Of a stretch of DNA of 64,000 nucleotides, positions 1 to 9,131 are shown piece after piece. Source of the stretch: Duganella sp. Root1480D1 (lineage in GTDB: Bacteria; Pseudomonadota; Gammaproteobacteria; Burkholderiales; Burkholderiaceae_D); assembly GCF_001427305.1 (NCBI RefSeq), contig NZ_LMFZ01000012.1:62001-126000 (forward strand), written 5' to 3'. Made by a program: the position numbers and the translations under genes. Below the pieces are notes generated by a model. That model was not told the origin of the DNA. It worked only from the letters and a program-made list of their open reading frames with translations, and did no database searches. Each line of letters starts with the position of its first letter. Position 1 is the stretch's first letter.

Positions 1-2
1 GC

Positions 3-857
3 TATGTGTGCCTGCCACTGCTGCGCCTGCGCCGCCTGTCCACTGGCGGCTTCGAACTCGATCCGGGCTTTGTACCGCCAAGCCTGACCATCCGCACGGC
101 CCAGCCCTTGTTCCTGCAATTGCGCCGCCTGCTCGATGCGCTGCAGGCCAAGGTCAATGCGCTGTACGGGCACCATCGCGAGCCAAGCCGCAACGTGATC
201 GAATTCCGCAGCGGCGACATGTCCACGTTCTGGCTGCTGCATACTGCCAGCACCGCTTTCGCCTCGCTGTCGCACTACTACCATAACCCCGAGCTGCATC
301 CGGAACGCTTGTACGAACAACTGCTGTCGCTGGCCGGCGCGCTGATGACGTATTCGCGCAGTTGGTCGCTATCCGACCTGCCGCCATACCGCCACGACGA
401 TCCGGGTCCGGCATTTACACAACTTTACATGATCGTGCGCGAATTGCTGGATACGGTGATTTCCTCGCGCTACTTCGCCATCGCCCTGTCGCAGCCAAAG
501 CCGGCCCACCACCGCGGCATGCTCGATTCCGGCAAGATCAGCGAAGACACCACTTTCTACCTGGCTGTCGGCGCCGAAATGCCGGCCGTGGAACTGGTGG
601 AGGTAGTGCCGCTGCGCTTCAAGGTCGGCGCGCCGGACGACGTCGAAAAGCTGGTGCTGTCGGCCATGCCGGGCGTGCGCCTGGCGCACGCGCCGCAAGT
701 GCCGGCGGCAGTGCCGGTGCGTCCGGACACCTGCTACTTCACGCTGGACTCCAAAGGCCCGCTGTACGAGCGCATGCTGCAGGCCCAGTCCATCGAAATC
801 TATGCCCCCGCCGGCATGCGCGAATTGCGTCTTGAATTGATTGCTGTGAACTCCTGA
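3..857 (+). CDS. tssK: Type VI secretion baseplate subunit TssK, C-terminal part (5' end outside window)
   Basis: TssK is the T6SS baseplate adaptor that links the wedge complex to the TssJLM membrane complex. About 284 C-terminal residues are visible; the frame is open to the window edge, so the gene begins upstream (the family is usually about 445 residues). The visible part has family-like stretches such as the SRYFAIALSQP and KISEDTTFYLAVGAEMP segments, followed by a region ending YEIYAPAGMRELRLELIAV-like in character. It sits 13 bases before tssL in the same orientation, the usual tssK-tssL order. Family assignment is from motif recognition and synteny; the exact start cannot be seen. 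Confidence 0.9.
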   Translation, partial: YVCLPLLRLRRLSTGGFELDPGFVPPSLTIRTAQPLFLQLRRLLDALQAKVNALYGHHREPSRNVIEFRSGDMSTFWLLHTASTAFASLSHYYHNPELHPERLYEQLLSLAGALMTYSRSWSLSDLPPYRHDDPGPAFTQLYMIVRELLDTVISSRYFAIALSQPKPAHHRGMLDSGKISEDTTFYLAVGAEMPAVELVEVVPLRFKVGAPDDVEKLVLSAMPGVRLAHAPQVPAAVPVRPDTCYFTLDSKGPLYERMLQAQSIEIYAPAGMRELRLELIAVNS

Positions 858-870
858 ACCAGAGCAGAAC

Positions 871-1629
871 ATGAACACCATCGCCCCACCTTCACTTATT
901 GCCGAACCAATTGCCGCACCGGCCGCCAACGGCTCCCTGCTGGACATGATGTACGACGGCTTCTACGCCCTGTTCATGCTGAAGAACGGCAGCGCCCCCC
1001 AGGACCACACCGAATTCCAGTCGCGCATGACGCGCTTCCTCGACGACTTCGGCCGCAACGCACGCAAGAAGAACGCCTCCGCCGACGATATCGACGCCGC
1101 CAAATACGCCTTCTGCGCAGCGGTCGACGAGATCATCCTGCGCTCCCACTTCTCGATCCGCGATGCCTGGGAAATGAGGCCACTGCAACTGACCCTGTTC
1201 GGCGACCAGCTCGCCGGTGAAAACTTCTTCAACCGCCTGGACGCACTGCGCACCCGCAGCAGCGAGCACGTGGAAGCGCTGGAAGTGTTCCATATGTGCC
1301 TGCTGCTTGGCTTCCAGGGCCGCTATATCCTGGAAGGCTCGGAAAAACTGGGCTACCTGACCAGCCGCCTGGGCGACGAAATCGCCCACATGAAGGGCCG
1401 CCGCCCAGGCTTCGCGCCGCACGCCGAACGTCCCGACCAGGTGATGCACAAGCTGCGCAGCGACCTGCCGCTGTGGGTGCTGTGCTCCGTGTTCGCACTG
1501 ATTTCCGCACTGGCCTATATCGGCCTGCGCACTTCGCTGTCCAGCCATACGGCGCAGCAAGTGAGCGCCTATAACGACGTGGTGCGCATGGCGCCGCGCC
1601 AGGCCCACGTCACCATCACCCTGCCGTGA
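871..1629 (+). CDS. tssL: Type VI secretion inner-membrane protein TssL (DotU/ImpK family, short form)
   Basis: TssL is an inner-membrane component of the T6SS trans-envelope complex, binding TssM and the baseplate through its cytoplasmic hook domain. The 252-residue product has the DotU features: the N-terminal LLDMMYDGFYALFMLKNG segment, the central AKYAFCAAVDEIIL segment, and a LLLGFQGRY segment, then a single C-terminal membrane helix at about residues 201-219. There is only a short periplasmic tail and no OmpA/peptidoglycan-binding extension, so this is the short form. Its stop overlaps the vgrG start (GTGA), which suggests translational coupling. Confidence 0.92.
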   Translation: MNTIAPPSLIAEPIAAPAANGSLLDMMYDGFYALFMLKNGSAPQDHTEFQSRMTRFLDDFGRNARKKNASADDIDAAKYAFCAAVDEIILRSHFSIRDAWEMRPLQLTLFGDQLAGENFFNRLDALRTRSSEHVEALEVFHMCLLLGFQGRYILEGSEKLGYLTSRLGDEIAHMKGRRPGFAPHAERPDQVMHKLRSDLPLWVLCSVFALISALAYIGLRTSLSSHTAQQVSAYNDVVRMAPRQAHVTITLP

Positions 1630-4568
1630 TGCGGTCGCTGTTTGGAACAGGCCTGGCCCAGCACGGCCGCCTGTTGACGCTCTCCAGCGCCCAGGAATCC
1701 GGCTTGCCGGAAAGCCTGATGGCGGAACGCTTTGTCGGCCGCGAAGGCGTGAATGAACTGTTCTGCTTCGACGTCGACGCGCTCAGCACATCCACCAGCC
1801 TGGACCTCGGCCAGTTCATCGGCGAAGAACTCACCATCCGCCTGTTGCAGCCGGATGGCAGCCGCCGTTCGTGGCACGGCTTGTGCACCCAAGCGAGCTG
1901 GCTTGGCGCCGACGGCGGCGTGGCGCGCTACCGCATGCGCCTGGAACCGGCGCTGGCCCTGCTGCGCCTGCGGCGCGACAACTTCATCTTCCAGGACAAG
2001 TCGGTGCGCGACATCGTGCAGGACCTGCTGGCCGATTACACGCAAATACGGCTCGATTTCGACACCACGCAGGAGCTGGCCCCGCGCGCCACCACCACGC
2101 AATACCGCGAAAGCGACTTCGAGTTCCTGTGCCGCATCCTCGCCTCCGAAGGCTTGAACTGGCGCTTCGAACACGACCAGGACGAACAGGCTACGCAAGA
2201 CGGCCAGTCGCGCCACCGCGTGGTGGTGTTCGACAGCCAGGCCGCGCGTCCGGCCGTGCAAGCCCTGCGCTTCCACGGCGTGCGCGCCACGGAACGCGAC
2301 GACTCGATCGACCAGTTTGCCGCGCGCCGCGCCATCGCGCCGAACGCCATCAGCATCGCAAGCTGGGACCCGGCCCAGGTTTCGGCACCAGCCGCCGAAC
2401 AAACCAGCAACCTCGATGCCGGCGAACTGCCATCGATGTCGATTTACGACGGCAGCGAAGAGCGCAGCTATACCGCCAGCGGCGAGGCGGACGGCCATAG
2501 CCTGCTGATGCTGCAGGCCGCCGAACTGGCCAACAAACAATTCACCGGCGAAGGCTCGGCACGCCGCCTGGCCGCCGGCAGCAACTTCGCGCTGACCGGA
2601 CATGACCGCTTCGACGGCGACGAGTTCACCACGCTGTGGGTGGAACACGAAGCCCGCAACAACTTCACGCCATCGCTGAAAGCCGGACCCGGCGTCGCTC
2701 CTGGCACTTACCGCAACCGCTTCGCCTGCGTGCGCTCCGCCGTTCCGCTGGTGCCGCCTGCCACCGCCCTGCGCGTGCCAGGCGCCGCACTCGGTGCGCA
2801 AACGGCCCTGGTGGTCGGCCTGCCTGGCGCAGCCAACACCACGCAGCGCGGCCAGCAGATCCGCATCCAGTTCCCATGGCAGCGCGGCCCCGGCGCCAAT
2901 CCGGGCGGCGCCAACCACAATACGGACACGGAAGGCAATGCCCCGGGCGACGACAGCTCCGGCACCTGGGTACGCGTCTCCGAAGCATTGGCCGGGCCGA
3001 ATTTCGGCAGCCAGTTCACCCCGCGCATCGGCACCGAAGTGCTGGTCGACTTCATCGAAGGCGATATCGACCGCCCTATCGTGGTGGCCCAGCTCTACAC
3101 CGGCAGCGACCGTCCGCCCTTCTCGGCCGGCGTTGACTCCAGCGCCAACCACGCCGGCGTCATTTCCGGCATCCACAGCCACGCCCTCGACGGCAGCGGC
3201 TACAACCAATGGGTACTGGACGACACCAGCCAACAACTGCGCATGCGCCTTGCCAGCAGCACGGCCGCCAGCCAGTTGAACCTCGGGCACATCGTGCACC
3301 AGGCGCCCGATTCCGCAACCCGCGGCGCGCACCGCGGCACCGGCTTCGAGCTGCGCACCGACGCCTGGGCCGTACTGCGTTCGGGCGAAGGCCTGCTGCT
3401 GACCACCAGCGGCCGCGCAGCGCAAGGCAGCGGCATCAGCTCGACCCAGCTCGAAGTTGACGACGCGCTGGAACGCCTGCGCGCCAGCCAGAAGCTGGCC
3501 GACAGCCTGGCCAAGCCGGCCGCCCAGCAGCACGCCTTGTACAGCGCCGAAGCAATCAAGGCGCAGCAGGACATGCTCAAGCAGCTCGATCCGAAACAAG
3601 ACGGCAAATACGCCGGTGCGGTCAACGGCCACACCGCCCAGCGCGCCCAAGACGGCACACGCGACCTCCATTCCGACAAGCCGGTGGAACGCTTCGCCAG
3701 CGCCGTCGCGGTGATCGACAGCGTGGACAGCATCAACCTCGCCACGCCCGCCTCCACCCTGCTGTTCGCGGGCGAGCAACTGCATTGGACCAGCGGCTCC
3801 GACCTGCACCTGACGGCCGGCCAGACCTATTCCAGCGTGGCAGGCAACGCCACAACCCTTTTCACCCGCGAAGGCGGCATCAAGGCCATCGCGGGCAATG
3901 GCGACGTCTCGCTGCAAGCCAATACCGGCGAACTGGAAATCCTGGCGGACAAGGAAGTTGTGGTCCTCTCTGTCAACGACGGCATTGAAATCAAGGCTAG
4001 CAAGAAGATCGTGCTGCATGCTGGCCAATCTTCCATCGTCCTTGAGGGCGGCAACATCACTTTCGCCTGTCCTGGCAACTTCACCGTCAAATCGGCCAAG
4101 CATGACTTCCAGGGCGCGGCCAGCGCCGGTGCGACGCAGTCCCCACTGCCAGATGGTTTGGTAACACTTCCGGCGGCGTTCAAGTCAGAAGCTGGCCCGC
4201 ACAGCCTGCGCTTTGCATTTGCTGGTGCAGACGACATGGCCAACAGGATGGGGCTAGTCGGCAAACCATATCGCATTGAAGATGCCAAAGGATCGATCTT
4301 AGCGCAAGGCACAGTCGGCGAGGATGGCCGATTGCCGCGCCAGGACTTTTCTGGTCAACACGACCTGCGCCTCGAACTCGGCACCGATGAATGGCGTCCG
4401 TTCACAGTTCCAAATGAGGATGACACGTCATTGAGTCTCGGCCCCATTCAGCCAGAGGATACTGCTGAAGACCCATATTACGATCGTCTAAGCCACGGCT
4501 CCGACTCGTTGCATCTTCCAAGCGCACTCTTGGCGAAGTTGATTGAAGATCCACAAGGAGAGGAATAG
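1626..4568 (+). CDS. vgrG: VgrG/TssI spike protein with DUF2345 and a C-terminal extension
   Basis: VgrG forms the trimeric T6SS puncturing tip that carries effectors. The 980-residue protein has a gp27/gp5-like N-terminal half (residues about 20-520, including an AxYRESDFEFLCRILASEGL-type segment), an OB-fold region (RIQFPWQRGPGAN..., SGTWVRVSEALAGPNFGSQFTPRIGTEVLVDFIEGD), then a DUF2345 beta-helix region about 600-810. The last roughly 150 residues (after GATQSPLPDG) have a different composition and contain a short beta-rich unit (PYRIEDAKGSILAQGTVGEDGRLP) of the kind used to dock effectors. A GTG at 1626 overlaps the tssL stop and an ATG follows at 1629; either may start. The extension leads directly into the effector candidate genes downstream. 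Codon use becomes less GC-rich from about position 3950 onward. Confidence 0.93.
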   Translation: MMRSLFGTGLAQHGRLLTLSSAQESGLPESLMAERFVGREGVNELFCFDVDALSTSTSLDLGQFIGEELTIRLLQPDGSRRSWHGLCTQASWLGADGGVARYRMRLEPALALLRLRRDNFIFQDKSVRDIVQDLLADYTQIRLDFDTTQELAPRATTTQYRESDFEFLCRILASEGLNWRFEHDQDEQATQDGQSRHRVVVFDSQAARPAVQALRFHGVRATERDDSIDQFAARRAIAPNAISIASWDPAQVSAPAAEQTSNLDAGELPSMSIYDGSEERSYTASGEADGHSLLMLQAAELANKQFTGEGSARRLAAGSNFALTGHDRFDGDEFTTLWVEHEARNNFTPSLKAGPGVAPGTYRNRFACVRSAVPLVPPATALRVPGAALGAQTALVVGLPGAANTTQRGQQIRIQFPWQRGPGANPGGANHNTDTEGNAPGDDSSGTWVRVSEALAGPNFGSQFTPRIGTEVLVDFIEGDIDRPIVVAQLYTGSDRPPFSAGVDSSANHAGVISGIHSHALDGSGYNQWVLDDTSQQLRMRLASSTAASQLNLGHIVHQAPDSATRGAHRGTGFELRTDAWAVLRSGEGLLLTTSGRAAQGSGISSTQLEVDDALERLRASQKLADSLAKPAAQQHALYSAEAIKAQQDMLKQLDPKQDGKYAGAVNGHTAQRAQDGTRDLHSDKPVERFASAVAVIDSVDSINLATPASTLLFAGEQLHWTSGSDLHLTAGQTYSSVAGNATTLFTREGGIKAIAGNGDVSLQANTGELEILADKEVVVLSVNDGIEIKASKKIVLHAGQSSIVLEGGNITFACPGNFTVKSAKHDFQGAASAGATQSPLPDGLVTLPAAFKSEAGPHSLRFAFAGADDMANRMGLVGKPYRIEDAKGSILAQGTVGEDGRLPRQDFSGQHDLRLELGTDEWRPFTVPNEDDTSLSLGPIQPEDTAEDPYYDRLSHGSDSLHLPSALLAKLIEDPQGEE

Positions 4569-4573
4569 TTTCA

Positions 4574-5119
4574 ATGATTTTGAAGAAATTTAGCCCAGCA
4601 TTTCTCGCGCTTTCACTGGCTATGGCGCTCGCTATGCCCGCGTCAGTACTCGCAAAGGCTGCGTCTCAAATCATCCCGTCAACAAAGCAAGGCATTCAAA
4701 AGTTCCCGCAGTTTGGCGGCAATCTCATTTTGATCGCGGGCAGCTACCAGGACGTCACCACCTATAACCGCAGCCTTACCTTTTACTTCACCGACAAGGA
4801 TGGCGGCACTTGGAATCACGTTCCAATCTATGACGTTGAAGTTGGCAATACGCTGACATGGACCAGTATTTCGGCGGGGGAAACTACGACTGCTGATGCG
4901 ATTCTCGTCATCAATAGCGATGCAGCCTACCTCGTCATAGCCGAGCGTCCCGCCAAAGGCCAGATCAATGCAACGTGGTTCAAGTTGATCGAGGCAGACG
5001 GCAACACAAACGACGGGCCTGCACACCAATTCGTCAAGATTGGCATGCACAACCATGCCCGCTCCAAGAGCATTGAAGACGTCTTGAAGGCCGAATCGAT
5101 TCTGAAACCAAATAAGTAA
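4574..5119 (+). CDS. Exported protein of unknown function between vgrG and the effector gene
   Basis: The 181-residue product begins with a clear signal peptide (MILKKFSPAFLALSLAMALA..., cleavage likely after ASVLAKA). The mature part has alternating hydrophobic strands (GGNLILIAGSYQDVTTYNRSLTFYF) and a C-terminal WFKLIEADGN...FVKIG...KSIEDVLKAES segment. This distantly recalls the CarG-type exported proteins, but the resemblance is weak and I do not rely on it. The gene starts 5 bases after the vgrG stop and ends 6 bases before the effector, so it is co-transcribed with them. Position suggests an effector chaperone, cargo or immunity role in the periplasm; this is inference only. Confidence 0.75.
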   Translation: MILKKFSPAFLALSLAMALAMPASVLAKAASQIIPSTKQGIQKFPQFGGNLILIAGSYQDVTTYNRSLTFYFTDKDGGTWNHVPIYDVEVGNTLTWTSISAGETTTADAILVINSDAAYLVIAERPAKGQINATWFKLIEADGNTNDGPAHQFVKIGMHNHARSKSIEDVLKAESILKPNK

Positions 5120-5125
5120 TAGAAC

Positions 5126-6844
5126 ATGGCAGCCCGATTCGTTAGCGCAAAGTATGACGTGAAAACGTTCACGGTAGACTACGCCTCAAGTGATGGAACA
5201 CATTTGCTGCGCACCGGTGGCACCGTCGCCTGGCGATTCAACAATCCTGGCAATCTGCGTCCCACCGACAACCTGAAGCCCATCATGGGTGCAATTGGCG
5301 TTGGAACTACGGAAGGCAACGGTTCGTTCCTGATTTTCGCCAGCTATGAAGAAGGCCGCGCGCAAAAGAAGGCCCTGCTACGGCGGAAATATAACAATCG
5401 TACAATTTATACGATGTTGGCCGGTGTTCCGGATAAAAAAGGCAAGCTGATTGAAGGCTATGCACCGGCGGAAGACAACAATGATCCGCAGGCATATGCG
5501 CAAGAGATTAGCGATCATACCGGCCTACCGACAACAACCAAATTGTCCGACATCTCCGATGCAAAGCTCGAGTCTGTACTTGATGCAATGGAGAACAAGG
5601 AAGGATTCCATGGCAGGAAAAAAACCAGGAAAGAAAAGCTCATTCCTACGACGACAGTAACAATTTCAGACGGAGCGTTGCCCAAACCGGACGTGCCCGC
5701 GCGCGTGCAGATTGGGGACAAGACTTACGAGCAAAAGACAGATAAACACGGTCAATTGCCACGGATAGCGCACACCGAACCAGGAGCAACAGTCAAAGTT
5801 CATGTCCCGAATAACAAGGGCGAATGGATTGAAGCGCTGGTATTTGCCATGAATCCGACGTCGGCCGCATTCGTCCTATTCCACGATCTTCTTGCCTACA
5901 CAGGCACTAGCGCACCAAAAGTTGCACCGCGTCCCGAACCTGAAGCTAAGCGCACGCCGATCAGGCACGTCGTCGCCCGCAAGGAAACCTTGGGAAGGAT
6001 TGCGGATAAATTCGAAACCACCATTGCGGAGATCCAGAAGGACAATCCCGAAATAAAGGATCCTGGAAAAATCTACGTGGGCCAGGTTATCGGCATTTAT
6101 GGTCCGGTAAAGCCTATGCCATCTGCGCCGCAACCACCTGCTCGCCCCTCCGCTTCAAAAGAGAAGCCTGCGGCAACCGCGACTGAGACCACTCGCAGCA
6201 AAAAAGGCGAAGGCGCGCCGATTGCCGTGGTGCCAGTAAATCAAAAAGAAGCGCCATGGATGGTCTCCGCAATTGCCGAAGCCAAGACCTGGGCAGGAAA
6301 GAAAGAGAGCGTCATCACAAAGACATCGAACTACCATAAGAAGATCGGCGGGGCTGGGAACATGAACTCTACGCCTTGGTGCGCATCGTTCGTCAACTTT
6401 TGTCTTAAAGAGTCAAACACGCCATTTGAGGCCAGCCAATCGTCACAGTTCCCAACTTCATCGAAGAAGTTCGTCAAGATTACTAAACCTGTATATGGCG
6501 CGCTAATGGTAATGAGAAATTACGTCAAAGCCACGGGAAAGTTCGATGGTACGGGACACGTTACCTTTGTCTATGCAAAAGATAAGAACGAAAAAATCGC
6601 AGCGTTAGGAGGCAACCAAAACGACTCCATCAAACTTTCAGGCTATGCCACGAGCGGGGTTGCATCCGAATTTATGTTGCATGGCGTAAAAATGGAGCAG
6701 CGATTCCACGCTTTTTATATTCCGGCGACATACGTAGAATATGCCAAGAACCAGGAAGACCTGGCTATCGTCGACATCGACACCGCAAACAAGGCATTAC
6801 TGAAGGTAGAAGTCGCTTCTGCCGCGAACGAAGGAACACACTAG
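5126..6844 (+). CDS. Candidate T6SS peptidoglycan-hydrolase effector: P5-like muralytic domain, LysM, CHAP-like amidase
   Basis: The 572-residue protein has no signal peptide, as expected of T6SS cargo. Three parts can be seen. Residues about 35-165 (AWRFNNPGNLR, then FASYEEG, GYAPAEDNNDPQAYAQEI) match the pattern of phage P5-like muralytic domains. Residues 281-326 form a LysM peptidoglycan-binding module (HVVARKETLGRIADKF...). Residues about 375-540 form a CHAP/TIGR02594-like domain with the catalytic-type Cys419 in NSTPWCASFVNFCLKES, His478 in GTGHVTFVYA, and ALGGNQNDSIKLSGY. A linker at about 330-365 is rich in Pro, Ala and Lys. Together this predicts glycan-strand and peptide cleavage in one polypeptide. 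It lies in a vgrG operon and is followed 2 bases later by an exported candidate immunity gene. Cleavage specificities are inferred. Confidence 0.8.
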   Translation: MAARFVSAKYDVKTFTVDYASSDGTHLLRTGGTVAWRFNNPGNLRPTDNLKPIMGAIGVGTTEGNGSFLIFASYEEGRAQKKALLRRKYNNRTIYTMLAGVPDKKGKLIEGYAPAEDNNDPQAYAQEISDHTGLPTTTKLSDISDAKLESVLDAMENKEGFHGRKKTRKEKLIPTTTVTISDGALPKPDVPARVQIGDKTYEQKTDKHGQLPRIAHTEPGATVKVHVPNNKGEWIEALVFAMNPTSAAFVLFHDLLAYTGTSAPKVAPRPEPEAKRTPIRHVVARKETLGRIADKFETTIAEIQKDNPEIKDPGKIYVGQVIGIYGPVKPMPSAPQPPARPSASKEKPAATATETTRSKKGEGAPIAVVPVNQKEAPWMVSAIAEAKTWAGKKESVITKTSNYHKKIGGAGNMNSTPWCASFVNFCLKESNTPFEASQSSQFPTSSKKFVKITKPVYGALMVMRNYVKATGKFDGTGHVTFVYAKDKNEKIAALGGNQNDSIKLSGYATSGVASEFMLHGVKMEQRFHAFYIPATYVEYAKNQEDLAIVDIDTANKALLKVEVASAANEGTH

Positions 6845-6846
6845 AA

Positions 6847-7359
6847 ATGAAATTAAGGCATCTATCAATCGCAGGCCTACTGACAGCCCTTCAGATGGCG
6901 GCACATGCCGGCTCACCTGGCGGCTTACAGCTTGTTGTTTTGGGTACCTCCGGTGCTGCGGACTATAGGGTGAAGGTAGAACAGTTTTTCTCTGCATACG
7001 AGACTGATCCCACTGGATTCGATTGCGACAATCGCCAGCTAAACATTGAGAGTACAGTTCAGAAACCACTGAAAGCGATCACGGCTGACGTAGCCTCGGT
7101 AGCTGCAACCGATACAAAAAAACGACGATCATTTTCCAAAACGATCTCGAAATATCGTGATCGAGACCACGACCGAGGATTTGATGGGGCACTTCTGTAT
7201 GACGTCATAAATGGCAAGCTCGTGTTCTATGGCATCTCAGCCTGGGATAAGGAACCTATTCAAAAAGTCGAGTTGTCGGCAAGTGAGTCGGACGACAAGC
7301 GAAAGTTCAATCTCGCCATTTGCAGGGCGTTACATATGCCGGTGCTGCAAGCTCCATAA
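6847..7359 (+). CDS. Exported protein, candidate immunity protein of the upstream effector
   Basis: The 170-residue product has an N-terminal signal peptide (MKLRHLSIAGLLTALQMAAHA). The mature protein is basic and charged in the middle (TKKRRSFSKTISKYRDRDHDRG) and has a GALLYDVINGKLVFYGISAWDKEPIQ segment that resembles a small beta domain. I do not recognise a family. It starts 2 bases after the effector stop, the usual place for a periplasmic immunity protein that protects against a peptidoglycan hydrolase. The immunity role is inferred from position and export signal only. The DNA around its 3' end (from 7338) is duplicated about 830 bases downstream. Confidence 0.7.
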   Translation: MKLRHLSIAGLLTALQMAAHAGSPGGLQLVVLGTSGAADYRVKVEQFFSAYETDPTGFDCDNRQLNIESTVQKPLKAITADVASVAATDTKKRRSFSKTISKYRDRDHDRGFDGALLYDVINGKLVFYGISAWDKEPIQKVELSASESDDKRKFNLAICRALHMPVLQAP

Positions 7360-7446
7360 TTGCAACCTTGGATTTGAAGGGCTATGGTACGTTCACCTAG
7401 AAGACTGGCGAGGATCTCATTTCTGTTGATGATCGACCGACATAAC

Positions 7447-8235
7447 ATGCCCATAAAATCAGTCTGTGTCTTTACAATCCTTTGTGCCCTCCAATCGTTA
7501 GCACTCGCTCAAACTTCCGCGGCATCAAGCTCCATTTCCAGCGCCGAAGAACCGCAGGATCGTGCTGTGAGAGAAGGCATGGCGAGAATTGAGCGCCTTC
7601 GACACAATGGCGCCGACGAAGAACGTTGGTCGAGTGTTTGGTTATACTCCGAATCAACAAATCCATCTGAGTTGTCAATGACAGTAATCAAAGTAGCTGG
7701 AACGCAGATGGCTTTGGATCCAAACAAGGGCGATATCACCTTCACTGGCAAACAGGCAACGCATCGATTTCATCTGACCTCTGTCAGAGGAGATCCGAAG
7801 TCGGCTTGTCCGGACTACACAGTACGGATAGTCGAAGCCTCCGCTACCTATGCATTGGTTCGCCATACATGCAATACCTTCGAGTACCGACGGAATAAAT
7901 TCATGTCGTCAGTGGACTACTTCCTCTACGACTTGGAAACCGGCAGCATGCGATCGATTTGGGCTAACACCGTTACTGGAAAGGGAGCGCCGCTCCCGTA
8001 TGCAGATCCAGCGCCCGTGCTCAAAGTGACACCTGATGGCTATAAATTTAACTGGAAACCGCGCCCCGAGAATAAAGGTGACCAATTTGAACGTCACATT
8101 AGCTCAACACCTGACACGTGCCGAACCATAACAACTCCTGACAAGAAATCGGACATGAATTCTATCTGCCAGTGCTGCAAACTCTCCATAATCGCTTCCG
8201 TCGTATTTGAAGGGCAATGCTACATTCATCTATAA
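7447..8235 (+). CDS. Exported protein, first copy of a tandem paralogous pair, with a chimeric C-terminus
   Basis: From the ATG at 7447 the 262-residue product starts with a good signal peptide (MPIKSVCVFTILCALQSLALAQ). An upstream in-frame ATG at 7384 is possible, and it is the position homologous to the start of the next gene. The mature region (ERWSSVWLYSES..., MALDPNKGDITFTGK, CPDYTVRIVEASATYALVRHTC, FEYRR, YFLYDLETGSM, TPDGYKFNWK) aligns along its length with the next gene. The last roughly 21 residues (after SDMNSICQ) are read from DNA that matches the region upstream of this same gene, so the original 3' end was lost in the duplication. Function is unknown; a second immunity-type protein is plausible. 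Confidence 0.72.
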   Translation: MPIKSVCVFTILCALQSLALAQTSAASSSISSAEEPQDRAVREGMARIERLRHNGADEERWSSVWLYSESTNPSELSMTVIKVAGTQMALDPNKGDITFTGKQATHRFHLTSVRGDPKSACPDYTVRIVEASATYALVRHTCNTFEYRRNKFMSSVDYFLYDLETGSMRSIWANTVTGKGAPLPYADPAPVLKVTPDGYKFNWKPRPENKGDQFERHISSTPDTCRTITTPDKKSDMNSICQCCKLSIIASVVFEGQCYIHL

Positions 8236-9065
8236 AACTGTCGTGGACCTCACTCCTGTTGGTAATCAACAGTTGGGCTATCGCACAAGTGTCTTCGAGC
8301 AGGGCCGATCTGGCCCTCGCGTGGGATGCCCCTAAATCGAAGTCCAATTGCTCTAGCATTTCTTGTGCAAACACGCCTACCGGCGAACACCCTGGCCAGG
8401 TCGCGCAAAGAAAAGCCGATGAGCTTAACGCTACGATTCGAGCGAGCGATGATGACAGGAAGCGCTGGTCCCGCTTTGTGATTTATGCGGATTCGACGGC
8501 CTCAGAGGATCTTAAGCTCGAAATACATAAGAAAAGCGGTTTGACCATCGAGCTCTCCCCGAGCAAGGGAGACTTGAAGTTCAGCCGCCTTGGAATGGCT
8601 CAGACTTTTCATATCGCGGCCCCCAGAAAAAGTACAAACGATCCCTGTCCTGAATATGATCTAAAGGTCTTAGACGCATCTGCAGATCATGCGGTCATCA
8701 GGAAAACTTGTCCAATTTTCGAATACCGGCCGGGAAGGAAGTATCGAGGCTACGAATATTATTTGTACGATCAAAAAAGTGAAACGATGCAGCAAATTTG
8801 GGCTGCCTCCGCCCTAGAAAACGTACAGCAATTGTTGCTACCGAAACCCGAGCCAATCGTGACGAAGACTCCGGACGGATTTAGTTTCAAATGGAAGAGC
8901 GAATCTCCTGGATCAACTGACTCAGGAGCCATTTACAACAACTTGTACACCCGCACTCGATCAAAAAATGGTGAGGTATTACTTTCCTGCAGAGATCTTT
9001 CTACCCCGAAAGGGGAAGAAGCTGGCGGGACCTGTGAAGGCGGAGTGCTTCCACTGATTAAGTGA
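8217..9065 (+). CDS. Exported protein, second copy of the tandem paralogous pair
   Basis: The 282-residue product has a signal peptide (MLHSSIKLSWTSLLLVINSWAIAQ) and overlaps the preceding gene by 19 bases. Residues about 80-245 align with that gene: RKRWSRFVIYADS, IELSPSKGDLKFSRLG, CPEYDLKVLDASADHAVIRKTC, FEYRPG, YYLYDQKSETMQQIW, TPDGFSFKWK. Conserved Cys pairs suggest a disulfide in the periplasm. Its tail (CRDLSTPKGEEAGGTCEGGVLPLIK) recurs as a decayed copy at 9711-9780. No family is recognised. The paired genes behind a T6SS effector resemble duplicated immunity genes; this is inference. Confidence 0.72.
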   Translation: MLHSSIKLSWTSLLLVINSWAIAQVSSSRADLALAWDAPKSKSNCSSISCANTPTGEHPGQVAQRKADELNATIRASDDDRKRWSRFVIYADSTASEDLKLEIHKKSGLTIELSPSKGDLKFSRLGMAQTFHIAAPRKSTNDPCPEYDLKVLDASADHAVIRKTCPIFEYRPGRKYRGYEYYLYDQKSETMQQIWAASALENVQQLLLPKPEPIVTKTPDGFSFKWKSESPGSTDSGAIYNNLYTRTRSKNGEVLLSCRDLSTPKGEEAGGTCEGGVLPLIK

Positions 9066-9131
9066 GCTGAGATCTCGGTGTGGCTCAATAATCCCCCCTG
9101 ACTTACATGCATAAGATGGCCAGCCAAGCCC

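Noticed and set aside
1569-4103. 844-codon open frame on the minus strand opposite vgrG
   Set aside because: It mirrors a strongly supported vgrG; long antisense frames are expected in GC-rich genes, and its translation has no recognisable motif.
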